64,000 nucleotides of DNA, from contig NZ_CALFYO010000021.1 in the NCBI RefSeq assembly GCF_937952055.1, positions 620,001 through 684,000 on the forward strand, in the 5' to 3' direction. Below the pieces are notes generated by a model. It saw only the letters and a program-made list of their open reading frames with translations. It was not told where the DNA came from and searched no databases. This document shows positions 14,525 to 24,197 of the stretch, one piece after another. The DNA comes from an uncultured Piscinibacter sp. (GTDB lineage Bacteria > Pseudomonadota > Gammaproteobacteria > Burkholderiales > Burkholderiaceae_C). Position numbers and translations under genes: made by a program. Each line of letters begins with the position of its first letter. Position 1 is the first letter of the stretch.

Positions 14525-17500
14525 TCAGTCCGTGGCGAGGGCGCGGGTGAGCACGCCGTTCATCTCGTCGAGTCGGAAGCCGCGCGCCATCACGCGCATG
14601 CGCTCGACGAAGGCGGCGCAGGCCGGCGAGTCGCTCTCGATCTGGTCGAGCCGCCGCACGATGCCGCGCACGTAGCCGATGTTGACCAGTTCCTGCAGCG
14701 CGCGCAGGTGCGGCTCGGCGGGCAAGGCCAGCGTCTCGTCCGCCGTTGCCGGCGCAGCCGGCTCGGGCAGCGGCGTGGGCGAGCTGACCCACTGCAGGGC
14801 CAGCGCCCGGCCCAGCCAGTCGAGCAGCTCGCTCACGCGCACGGGCTTGGTGATGAAGTCGGCGGAGGAAATGCCGACGTCGTTGTCGAGGCCCTTGTCG
14901 AAGGCATTGGCCGAGACGATGGCGATCGCCGACGGACCCAGCGCACCATCGCGGATGCGTCGTACCGTCTCCCAGCCGTCGATGCCGGGCATCGCCAGGT
15001 CCATGAAGATCGCGTCGGGCTGCCAGCCGTCGCGGCGCTCCCGCCCCTCGCGCAGCAGCGTCAGGCACTCCTCGCCGGAGCCCGCCGTGCGCAGCTCGAA
15101 GCCCAGCGGCTCGAGCACGCTGACGAGCAGACCGCGGTCGGCCTCCTCGTTGTCGACCACCAGGACGCGGCGGCGCGGGCCCGCATAGCCGACGCGCGCC
15201 GCCGCCTGCGGCGCGGGCAGCGCATCGGCGTGCAGTTCGGGAAGGAACAGGCGCACGCGAAACACCGAGCCGTGGCCGGGCCGGCTGTCCACCGTCATCT
15301 CGCCGCCCATCAGCTCGGTGAGCATCTTGGCGATCGTCAGGCCCAGGCCCGTCCCTGCGGAGCCGCCCTGTCCCGCCGCGGAGCCGCGCGCGAAGGGTTC
15401 GAACACCTTGGCCACCTCGTCGGGCGGCATGCCGGGGCCGGTGTCCTCGATCTCGAAGTGCGCGATCTCGCGCGCGTAGCGCAACCTGAACACGACGCGG
15501 CCGCTGCGCGTGAACTTCACCGCGTTGCCGAGCAGGTTGATGAGGATCTGGCGCAGGCGCTTCTCGTCGGCGCGCACCAGTTCCGGCGCCTGCGCGTCGA
15601 TCTCGGCGACGAATCCGATGCCCTTGGACTGCGCCTGCAGCTCGAACATGCGCGCGATCTGCTGCAGGCTCTCGCGCAGCCGCATCGGCGACGGTTCGAG
15701 CGTGAGCTTGCCGCCCTCGATGCGCGCCATGTCCAGCGTGCCCTCGATCAGCGACAGCAGGTGATCGCCGCCGCGCTTGATGACGCGTACCGCCTGGCGG
15801 CGTGCCTCGGGGATGGCGGGGTCGTCGTCGAGCAGCTGGGCGTAGCCGAGGATGCTGTTCAGCGGCGTGCGCAGTTCGTGGCTGATGGCGGAGATGTAGC
15901 GCGTCTTGGCCTGGTTGGCCGCGTCCGCCGACTGCTTGGCCCGCTGCAGTGCGAGATCGGTGCGGCGATGCGACTCGATCTCCTGCACGAGCAGCTGCGT
16001 CTGCCGGTTCGACTCCTCCTGCGCCACCTTGGCGCTGCGGTGCTTGAGCACCAGCCACCAGGCGACCACCGCGCTGATCACCAGCAGCGCGGCATAGACC
16101 TTCACGAAGCCCATCTGCAGCGCGGCCTCGGCATCGGGCGAGAGCCGGCCAAGCGCGCGTCGCTCGTGGCGCCAGACGGCGGCGAACAGCGCCGCCAGCG
16201 CCGGCATGGCCAGCGCCATCAGCATCAGGTAGTGGCCGAGCTCGGTGTCCAGGCGCTGCCACAGCGCGCGCGGCATGAGACGCGCCATCGCCGCACGCCA
16301 CTGCACCGCCAGGCGCGCCCGAGGCTTGCACAGGTCGTGGCAGCGTGCATCGAGCGAGCAGCACAGCGAGCAGATCGCCCCTTCGTAGGCCGGGCAGAAC
16401 GCCATGTCGTCGCGTTCGTAGTCGCGCTCGCAGATCGTGCAGCGGGTCAGGCGCCTGTAGCTGCCCTGCTCGTCGACCGCGGGCTCGGGCTGGCGGGCCA
16501 GGTAGTAGCGGCCTCTCGTCCGCCACGCGATCAGCGGCGACACCACGAAGGCGGTGACCAGCGCGATCAGCGCCGAGAAGGCCTGCGCCATCGGCCCGAG
16601 CACGCCGAGGTAGGCAACGATCGACACCACCGAGGCGACGCCCATCGCCCCCACACCGACCGGGTTCACGTCGAAGAGATGGGCGCGCTTGAACTCGATG
16701 CCCTTCGGCGACCAGCCCATCGGCTTGTTGATCACCAGGTCGGCCACCACGGCCATCATCCAGCTGATGGCGATGTTCGAGTACAGCCCCAGCACCTTGC
16801 CGATCGCCTGGAAGACGCTCAGCTCCATCAGCATCAGCGCGATCAGCGTGTTGAACACCATCCACACCACGCGGCCCGGGTGGCTGTGCGTGAGGCGCGC
16901 GAAGAAGTTCGACCAGGCCAGCGAACCGGCATAGGCATTGGTGACGTTGATCTTCAGCTGCGAGACGACCACGAACAACGCGGTCGCGGCCACCGCGAGG
17001 CCGACGTTGGAAGTCACCGCGCCCCAGGCGACGAGGTACATCTGCGTCGGGTCGACCGCGCGCGCCACCGGCACCGCATAGCCGATGGCGAGGTAGGCGA
17101 GCAGGCAACCGGCCAGCATCTTCAGCACGCCCAGCAGCACCCAGCCCGGGCCGCCGATCGTCACGCCCGCCCACCACGCGAAGCGTCGTCCCGGTTGCGG
17201 CTCGGGCATGAAGCGCAGGTAGTCGGCCTGCTCGCCCATCTGCGTGATCAGCGCGACGCCCACCGTCATCGCTGCACCGAACTTCATCAGGTCGAAGCCC
17301 GCGGGCTGCGCGTTCTCGGCCGTTCCGCCCGGACCGATGCCGCCGAACTGCCAGATGTCGGCCAGCGCCGTGGGGTGCTGCTGCAGCACGTAGACGAAGG
17401 GCAGCACCAGCATCGCCAGCCACAGCGGCTGCGTCCACACCTGCAGCCGGCTGATCGTCGTCACGCCGTGGGTCACCAGCGGGATCACCACCAGCGAGCA

Positions 17501-18034
17501 CAGCAGGTAGCCCCAGGCCGGCGGGATGTCGAAGGCGAGCTCGATGGCATAAGCCATGATGGCCGCCTCGAGTGCGAAGAAGATGAAGGTGAAGCTCGCA
17601 TAGATCAGCGAGGTGACGGTGGAGCCGATGTAGCCGAAGCCGGCGCCGCGCGTCAGCAGGTCCATGTCCACGCCGTGGCGCGCGGCGTACACGCTGATCG
17701 GCCAGCCGGCGGCGAAGATGATCAGCCCGGTGGCCAGAATGGCCCAGAAGGCGTTGACGAACCCGTAGTCGACCAGCAGCGTGCCGCCCACCGCCTCCAG
17801 CACGAGGAACGAGGCAGCGCCGAACGCGGTGTTGGCCACGCGCATTGCCGACCACTTGCGGAAGCTGCGCGGCGTGAAGCGCAACGCATAGTCTTCCATG
17901 GTCTCGCGCGCCACCCAGCTGTTGTAGTCGCGGCGCACCTTGACCACGCGCTGCACTGCTTTGGTGCTTGCAGGCGTGGCGATGCCCGGCCCGAGCGTCG
18001 GGTTCTCCTGGAAAGTGCTGGCATCGGCGGACAT
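14525..18034 (-). CDS. NCS1-type transporter fused to hybrid histidine kinase
   Basis: 1169 aa from ATG 18034. Residues ~35-500 are a nucleobase:cation symporter-1 (purine/cytosine permease) domain with about twelve membrane segments. Residues 532-569 hold eight cysteines (532, 535, 547, 555, 558, 559, 565, 569) and H566, a probable metal site. Two more membrane segments (~600-620, ~645-663) and a coiled coil lead to HisKA (ISHELRTPLNSILG, phospho-acceptor H719), HATPase (N837, DTGPGMP, GTGLGL) and a receiver with D1012 in IFMDLAMPGIDG. It probably senses a transported nitrogen compound and signals to the adjacent LuxR regulator; that is inference. Neither start has ideal spacing: GTG 18091 has AGGAGG only one base away, ATG 18034 has none. 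Confidence 0.9.
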   Translation of the reverse strand: MSADASTFQENPTLGPGIATPASTKAVQRVVKVRRDYNSWVARETMEDYALRFTPRSFRKWSAMRVANTAFGAASFLVLEAVGGTLLVDYGFVNAFWAILATGLIIFAAGWPISVYAARHGVDMDLLTRGAGFGYIGSTVTSLIYASFTFIFFALEAAIMAYAIELAFDIPPAWGYLLCSLVVIPLVTHGVTTISRLQVWTQPLWLAMLVLPFVYVLQQHPTALADIWQFGGIGPGGTAENAQPAGFDLMKFGAAMTVGVALITQMGEQADYLRFMPEPQPGRRFAWWAGVTIGGPGWVLLGVLKMLAGCLLAYLAIGYAVPVARAVDPTQMYLVAWGAVTSNVGLAVAATALFVVVSQLKINVTNAYAGSLAWSNFFARLTHSHPGRVVWMVFNTLIALMLMELSVFQAIGKVLGLYSNIAISWMMAVVADLVINKPMGWSPKGIEFKRAHLFDVNPVGVGAMGVASVVSIVAYLGVLGPMAQAFSALIALVTAFVVSPLIAWRTRGRYYLARQPEPAVDEQGSYRRLTRCTICERDYERDDMAFCPAYEGAICSLCCSLDARCHDLCKPRARLAVQWRAAMARLMPRALWQRLDTELGHYLMLMALAMPALAALFAAVWRHERRALGRLSPDAEAALQMGFVKVYAALLVISAVVAWWLVLKHRSAKVAQEESNRQTQLLVQEIESHRRTDLALQRAKQSADAANQAKTRYISAISHELRTPLNSILGYAQLLDDDPAIPEARRQAVRVIKRGGDHLLSLIEGTLDMARIEGGKLTLEPSPMRLRESLQQIARMFELQAQSKGIGFVAEIDAQAPELVRADEKRLRQILINLLGNAVKFTRSGRVVFRLRYAREIAHFEIEDTGPGMPPDEVAKVFEPFARGSAAGQGGSAGTGLGLTIAKMLTELMGGEMTVDSRPGHGSVFRVRLFLPELHADALPAPQAAARVGYAGPRRRVLVVDNEEADRGLLVSVLEPLGFELRTAGSGEECLTLLREGRERRDGWQPDAIFMDLAMPGIDGWETVRRIRDGALGPSAIAIVSANAFDKGLDNDVGISSADFITKPVRVSELLDWLGRALALQWVSSPTPLPEPAAPATADETLALPAEPHLRALQELVNIGYVRGIVRRLDQIESDSPACAAFVERMRVMARGFRLDEMNGVLTRALATD

Positions 18035-18085
18035 GCGCCGTTGTGGGGCAAGGGCTGTGCCAAGCGCCCCCGGCCGCGTAGCATC

Positions 18086-18101
18086 TGGCACGCCTCCTGC
18101 T
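18086..18101 (+). promoter_or_regulatory. Candidate sigma-54 (-24/-12) promoter upstream of ureA
   Basis: The sequence TGGCACG-CCTC-CTGCT matches the sigma-54 consensus TGGCACR-N4-TTGCW at all but one position, with the required GG and GC spaced by exactly ten bases. It lies in the 80-base gap between the divergent hybrid kinase and ureA and points toward ureA. A start of transcription about 12 bases after the GC would fall at ~18112, only a few bases before the ureA ATG, which has no visible Shine-Dalgarno. Either ureA is nearly leaderless or this is a chance match. Confidence 0.35.
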
Positions 18102-18114
18102 GCTGTGCACCGCC

Positions 18115-18417
18115 ATGGAACTCACGCCCCGCGAGAAGGACAAGCTGCTCATCTTCACCGCCGCGCTGCTCGCCGAGCGGCGCAAGGCGCGTGGCCTGAA
18201 GCTCAACTACCCGGAGGCGGTGGCGCTGATCAGCGCCGCCATCATGGAAGGCGCGCGCGACGGCAAGAGCGTCGCCGCGCTGATGAGCGAGGGCAAGACG
18301 ATCCTCTCGCGCGACGACGTGATGGACGGCGTGGCGGAGATGATCCCGGACATCCAGGTGGAGGCCTCCTTCCCCGATGGCACCAAACTGGTGACTGTGC
18401 ACCAACCTATCGCATGA
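18115..18417 (+). CDS. ureA: Urease subunit gamma
   Basis: A 100-aa protein, the normal length for UreA. The N-terminus MELTPREKDKLLIFTAALLA and the segments LNYPEAVALISAAIMEGARD and VAEMIPDIQVEASFPDGTKL are strongly conserved in the family. It forms the (UreABC)3 cytoplasmic enzyme that hydrolyses urea to ammonia and carbamate. ATG at 18115 has no clear ribosome binding site. Upstream, where ureD normally lies in Burkholderiales, a divergent transporter-kinase gene is found instead. ureB follows after a small extra gene. Confidence 0.98.
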   Translation: MELTPREKDKLLIFTAALLAERRKARGLKLNYPEAVALISAAIMEGARDGKSVAALMSEGKTILSRDDVMDGVAEMIPDIQVEASFPDGTKLVTVHQPIA

Positions 18418-18452
18418 GATCCGACATGATCACGATTCCGAGGACGACGACG

Positions 18453-18623
18453 ATGCTCCGCACCCTGTCGGCACTGGCCGCATCGCTGGCGAGCGGGTGG
18501 GCCGCCGCCCACGACGGCCACGGCCTGGCCAATCCGCACTGGCACGCCAGCGACATGTTCGGCGTGCTGCTGGCGATCGGCGTCGCCGGCGTCGGGCTGA
18601 CGTGGTGGCGGGGGCGCAAATGA
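18453..18623 (+). CDS. Small histidine-containing membrane peptide between ureA and ureB
   Basis: 56 aa from ATG 18453 (65 aa if read from ATG 18426). It has a signal-peptide-like N-terminus (MLRTLSALAASLASGWAAA), a short histidine-bearing middle (HDGHG, then NPHWHAS), one hydrophobic helix (FGVLLAIGVAGVGLTWW) and a basic RGRK end. The stop overlaps the ureB start by 4 bases, which argues that it is a real translated gene. It is not a core urease subunit and I do not recognise a named family. The five histidines beside a membrane helix suggest a nickel- or metal-related role in the envelope, but this is a guess. Neither start has a strong Shine-Dalgarno. Confidence 0.7.
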   Translation: MLRTLSALAASLASGWAAAHDGHGLANPHWHASDMFGVLLAIGVAGVGLTWWRGRK

Positions 18624-18924
18624 TCCCCGGCGAGCTGATCGTCGACAACGGCGAGCTGACGCTCAATCCCGGCCGGCGCACGATCACGCTGGTGGTCGAG
18701 AACGGCGCCGACCGCCCGATCCAGGTCGGCTCGCACTACCACTTCGCCGAGACCAACGGCGCGCTGAAATTCGACCGCGGCGCGGCGCGCGGCATGCGGC
18801 TGAACATCGCCTCGGGCACCGCGGTGCGCTTCGAGCCGGGGCAGCAGCGCACCGTCGAGTTGGTCGACTTCGCCGGCGACCGCACGGTCTACGGCTTCCG
18901 CGGACTCGTGCAAGGAAAGCTCTG

Positions 18925-18925
<1 letters not shown>
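18620..18925 (+). CDS. ureB: Urease subunit beta
   Basis: A 101-aa beta subunit, family-typical in length. MIPGELIVDNGELTLN, RPIQVGSHYHFAETNGAL, MRLNIASGTAVRFEPGQ and VYGFRGLVQGKL are the usual conserved stretches. ATG 18620 overlaps the stop of the small peptide gene (ATGA), and its own stop overlaps ureC by one base (TGATG). The in-frame sequence upstream of 18620 is a shadow over that peptide. It joins UreA and UreC in the cytoplasmic holoenzyme. Confidence 0.98.
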
Positions 18926-20652
<1,727 letters not shown>

Positions 20653-20708
20653 CCCGTGCCCGCCCGCGCGTCGTGGGTTGCGCGAGGGATGTCTGCGTCG
20701 GACCGCCG

Positions 20709-21722
20709 TCAGTCGCTGCTGACGATCGGGCAGTTCACCAAGAAGCCGGCGGCTCCGAAGCGGGCGCCGCCCGGGCCGGTCACCAGGCCCTGGTCCACCA
20801 GGTTCAGCAGGCCGCTGCGGTCCTTCTGCGCCAGGTTCTGGCCGGCAGCGATGGCCGCCGCGCTCCAGGCGGCCGGGAAGACGTCCCACAGCGGGCTGTA
20901 GCGGCCCTGGTTGGGCGTCCAGAACAGCAGGTTCAGAGGGTCCGCCCCATCGAGCAGCGCCGCGTTGAGCCCCTGGCGTTGCGGGTTGCCCAGGCCGGTC
21001 TGCCCGTTGATGAACGCGGCCAGCGTCGTGCGCGCCGAGTCGGTGCCGTCGCCGCCGGCAGTGGGTGCGGCATTCAGGGCCGGCGCCAGCGTGGCGTTCT
21101 CCAGCGCCGCCGCGTCGCTCACCGATGCATCGGTCGAGATGTACTTCACCAGCCGGCCATTGGCATAGCCGAAGGACTCGGCCATGTCCACGCGCCCGCG
21201 CACGGTGTCCACGCGCACGGCCTTGGGATGGCGACCGCTGCCGTTGGCCACGTGCGGTGCGTTCAGGATGCGACCGTCGGGCAGCTCCACCAGCGGGCTG
21301 TAGCCGAACTCGCCCTCCGGACCGTGCACCGCGTTGGCTGGCGGGAAGCCGGTCGGCCCGGGCACCACCACGCGTTGGCGGTCGAAGCGCACTGTCGCGG
21401 GAAAGTCCAGCAGGCCGTTCACGATCCGTGCACGGGCCACTGCGCCGGTGCCGCGGGCCACGTCCAGCTTGCTGGATCGGTTCACCCCCAGCCGGTCGGC
21501 ATCGGCGCCGTCCGAAGCGTCCAGCACGATGTACCAGACCGTGCGGCCCTGGCTGGTGCCTCGGTGCAGCGGCAGCGTGGCGGTGAGGTCGGCGTTCTCG
21601 ACGGCACTGCGCATGAACAGGGTGCGTCCGTCGGCGCGTGCCGGACGGGGCAAGGCGAAACCGGTGGCCGCCGCCAGGGTGGCGGCGGCAGAAGCGGTGA
21701 ATTGGCGGCGTGACATCGACAT
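20709..21722 (-). CDS. Tat-exported protein of unknown function
   Basis: 337 aa from ATG 21722, which has GAGGAG seven bases upstream. The N-terminus has a classic twin-arginine signal (SRRQFTASAAATLAAATGFA with a likely AXA cleavage after PRPARA), so the folded protein should be exported, possibly with a cofactor. The mature part is predicted soluble, rich in beta structure, and I do not recognise its family; segments such as VWYIVLDASDGADADRLGVN and LLFWTPNQGRYSPLWDVFPA may help find homologues. It ends in a short VNCPIVSSD with the only cysteine of the mature chain. It is read against ureC and separated from the export operon by 166 bases, so it appears to be a single-gene unit. Confidence 0.8.
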   Translation of the reverse strand: MSMSRRQFTASAAATLAAATGFALPRPARADGRTLFMRSAVENADLTATLPLHRGTSQGRTVWYIVLDASDGADADRLGVNRSSKLDVARGTGAVARARIVNGLLDFPATVRFDRQRVVVPGPTGFPPANAVHGPEGEFGYSPLVELPDGRILNAPHVANGSGRHPKAVRVDTVRGRVDMAESFGYANGRLVKYISTDASVSDAAALENATLAPALNAAPTAGGDGTDSARTTLAAFINGQTGLGNPQRQGLNAALLDGADPLNLLFWTPNQGRYSPLWDVFPAAWSAAAIAAGQNLAQKDRSGLLNLVDQGLVTGPGGARFGAAGFLVNCPIVSSD

Positions 21723-21888
21723 GGCATGACTCCTCATGGTGGGGGCCGGCAACGCTGCCGGTCTGCCCATGCGTCGCGCGAGGCAGCGCCTCATTACGGG
21801 CATTGCAGGGTCCTGCCTGCGCGCCCCATCCGCCACCGGCGAACGCGCGGGACAACGCAGACTGCGTCGGTCCCGCGGCCTCGCCGCT

Positions 21889-23046
21889 TCAGCGGAACTG
21901 GCGCCGGAAGCGCAGCACGCCGACGGCGAACAGGGCGGCGCCCAGCAGCAGCATCTTCGCGAGCACCGGCCAGAGCACGTCCAGCCCGACGCCGCGGATC
22001 AGGATGCCGTAGGCGACGACGATGAAGTGACGCAGCGGCGAGAGTTCGGTCAGCCACTGCAGCCAGCCGGGCATGCTCTCGACCATGTTCCAGGTGCCTG
22101 ACAGCATCACCATGGGCACCACCACCAGGATGACGATCAGGCTCATCTGTCCGGAGTTGCGCGCGAAGCCCGAGACGACGATGCCGACACCCGCGCAGGC
22201 CATCGTGTACAGGGCGGTCATGGCGAAGAACAGCGCCACGCTGCCGCGCAAGGGCACGCCGTAGCCCGCGTGCATCACGCCCAGCACCGCCACCGCGGTG
22301 CCGGCGAGCATCACCAGCACCATCGCCAGCACCTTGCTCAGCACGACCTGCAGGGGCGACAGCGGCGCCACCAGCAGTTGCTCGATGGTGCCGCGCTCGC
22401 GCTCGCGCACCAGCGCGGCCGCAGGCAGCACGATGGCGGCGATGGTGAGCATGGTCAGCCATTCCGACACGGTGTTGAACCACGTCTCGTTCAGCGCGGC
22501 GTTGTAGGCATAGCGGATGTCGGCGCGCACCTCGGGCAGCCTCGTGGGGTCCACGCCTTCTCGCAGCAGCGTGCGCGGCGCCCATTCGGCGCCGAAGGCA
22601 GCGCAGATGCGCGCCGCGTAGCTGGCGACGAGGAAGCCCTGGTTGGCCTGCGCGGTGTCGACGAGCAGCTGCACCTCGGCCTGCCGGCCGAGCGCCAGGT
22701 CGTGCTGGAAGTTCCCGGGCAGCACGAGCGCCGCGCGCACCTCGCCGCGGTCAAGCAGGGCCGACGCCTCGCCCACCTCGCCGAGCTGCCGTCGCAGCTC
22801 GAACTCGGGCGCGCGGAAGCGGCCGATCAGATCACGGCCGGCGGCGCTGTGCTGCGACTGCACGACCGCCAGCGGCGCGCGCTGCAGCTCGATCGACGAC
22901 GCGCCGGCCGCCAGCATCACGTCCAGCGTGAAGATGAAGACGGTGTAGGCGAACAGCGCGCGGTCCTTCAGCAGTTGCCTGAGCTCCTTGACCATCAGCG
23001 CGCGCACCTGCTCGCACCACACCGCGACGACCGGGGCGCGCCTCAC
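21889..23046 (-). CDS. ABC-2 type transporter permease (second)
   Basis: A 385-aa ABC-2 permease of the YhhJ/YbhR type: one N-terminal helix (~30-50), a large periplasmic domain (~55-190) and five C-terminal helices. The conserved elbow sequence RERERGTIEQLLVAPLSPLQ and ending LSPLRHFIVVAYGILIRGVG are characteristic. GTG at 23046 overlaps the stop of the first permease by 4 bases; a longer frame upstream of it is a shadow. It pairs with the first permease to form the membrane part of a HlyD-linked exporter, the last gene of the minus-strand operon starting at 27276. Confidence 0.92.
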   Translation of the reverse strand: MRRAPVVAVWCEQVRALMVKELRQLLKDRALFAYTVFIFTLDVMLAAGASSIELQRAPLAVVQSQHSAAGRDLIGRFRAPEFELRRQLGEVGEASALLDRGEVRAALVLPGNFQHDLALGRQAEVQLLVDTAQANQGFLVASYAARICAAFGAEWAPRTLLREGVDPTRLPEVRADIRYAYNAALNETWFNTVSEWLTMLTIAAIVLPAAALVRERERGTIEQLLVAPLSPLQVVLSKVLAMVLVMLAGTAVAVLGVMHAGYGVPLRGSVALFFAMTALYTMACAGVGIVVSGFARNSGQMSLIVILVVVPMVMLSGTWNMVESMPGWLQWLTELSPLRHFIVVAYGILIRGVGLDVLWPVLAKMLLLGAALFAVGVLRFRRQFR

Positions 23047-24197
23047 GATGCCGTCCTCTTGCGGAACAGCGCCAGGCATAGCCCCAGCACCACGAGCGCG
23101 AAGCCGGCGATCCACGCGAAGTCCGCGAGCAGGGTCTCGAGATCGCTGCGCTTGAGGAAGGTGCCGATGGCGATCTCGCGGTAGTGGCTGGCCGGCAGCA
23201 CGCGGGCCAGCCACTGGTTCGCGCCCTGCATCGACTCGACCGGCGCGAACAGGCCGGAGAACTGGATCGCGACGATCGACGCGGTGATGGTGGCGATGAT
23301 GATGGCGGCCTGCTGGCTGCGCACGAGCAGCGAGATCAGCAGGCCGAGCGCGCTGGTGCCCAGCAGGTAGAGCACGCTGCCCAGCGCGAGCACCCAGGCG
23401 CTGCCCTTGAAGGGCACGCCGAAGTAGACCACCGTCACGGCCCACAGCAGCAAGGCGTTGACGCACGACACGGCGAGGCTGGGCAGCAGCTTGCCGGCCA
23501 TGAACTCGGCGCGCGTCAGGGTGGAGCAGCGCACGTTGTAGATCGCCCCGGTCTCCTTCTCGCGCACCACGCTGACCGCGAGCAGCAGCGGCGGCACCAT
23601 CAGCAGGATCAGCATCAGCAGCGAGGGCGCGACGGTCCAGATGCTGCGCACTTCCTCGTTGTAGAGATAGCGCACCTGGAGCCGCACCGGCTCGATCGCC
23701 GCCATCGTGCGCCCGATCGGCCGCCCGGACAGACGCGACAGCGCCGAGGCGCGGATCTCCGCGCTGGCCGCGGCGTTGATCGCCTCCACGTAGCCGCGCA
23801 GCGTGCGCGCCGGCGCGGTGAACGTGCCGTCGACGATGAACTGCACCCGGGCTTCGCCGCCGCGATGCAGCTCGCGCGCGAAGCCGGGCCCGATGCGCAG
23901 GATGACCCGCGCGCCGCCGGTGGCCAGCAGCGGCTCGATCTGCGCATGTGAGTGCAGCGCGCCGAGAAAGCGGAAGTGCCGGGTCTTCGTGAAGTGGTCG
24001 ATGTAGGAGCGGCTGCTGGCGCTGCGGTCCTCGTCGAGCACCGCCAGGCCGACATGCTCCACCTCCTGGCTCATGCCGTGGCCGAACACCAGCATCAGCA
24101 CCACCGGCAGGGCGAACGCCAGCAGCAGGTAGACGCGGTCGCGCAGCATCTCGCGCCACTCCTTGCGCGCCAGTGCCACGACGCGCGAGCGCTTCAC
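23043..24197 (-). CDS. ABC-2 type transporter permease (first)
   Basis: A 384-aa ABC-2 permease with one N-terminal helix (RVYLLLAFALPVVLMLVFG), a long periplasmic domain, then five helices; VREKETGAIYNVRCSTLTRA is the conserved cytoplasmic elbow and LPASHYREIAIGTFLKRSDL the typical end of the family. GTG 24197 overlaps the ATPase stop and its own stop overlaps the second permease start, both by 4 bases, so all three are translationally coupled. Substrate unknown; similar sets export drugs or hydrophobic compounds. Confidence 0.92.
   Translation of the reverse strand: MKRSRVVALARKEWREMLRDRVYLLLAFALPVVLMLVFGHGMSQEVEHVGLAVLDEDRSASSRSYIDHFTKTRHFRFLGALHSHAQIEPLLATGGARVILRIGPGFARELHRGGEARVQFIVDGTFTAPARTLRGYVEAINAAASAEIRASALSRLSGRPIGRTMAAIEPVRLQVRYLYNEEVRSIWTVAPSLLMLILLMVPPLLLAVSVVREKETGAIYNVRCSTLTRAEFMAGKLLPSLAVSCVNALLLWAVTVVYFGVPFKGSAWVLALGSVLYLLGTSALGLLISLLVRSQQAAIIIATITASIVAIQFSGLFAPVESMQGANQWLARVLPASHYREIAIGTFLKRSDLETLLADFAWIAGFALVVLGLCLALFRKRTAS

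Noticed and set aside
18035..18091. N-terminal extension of the transporter-kinase to GTG 18091
   Set aside because: AGGAGG is only one base from the GTG, too close for efficient use, and the 19 extra residues look unlike a conserved N-terminus; kept as an alternative only.
14465..18206. Two frames of ~1240 aa over the transporter-kinase gene
   Set aside because: One is antisense and one is a frame-shifted sense reading; neither shows any domain, while the third frame gives intact permease, kinase and receiver motifs.
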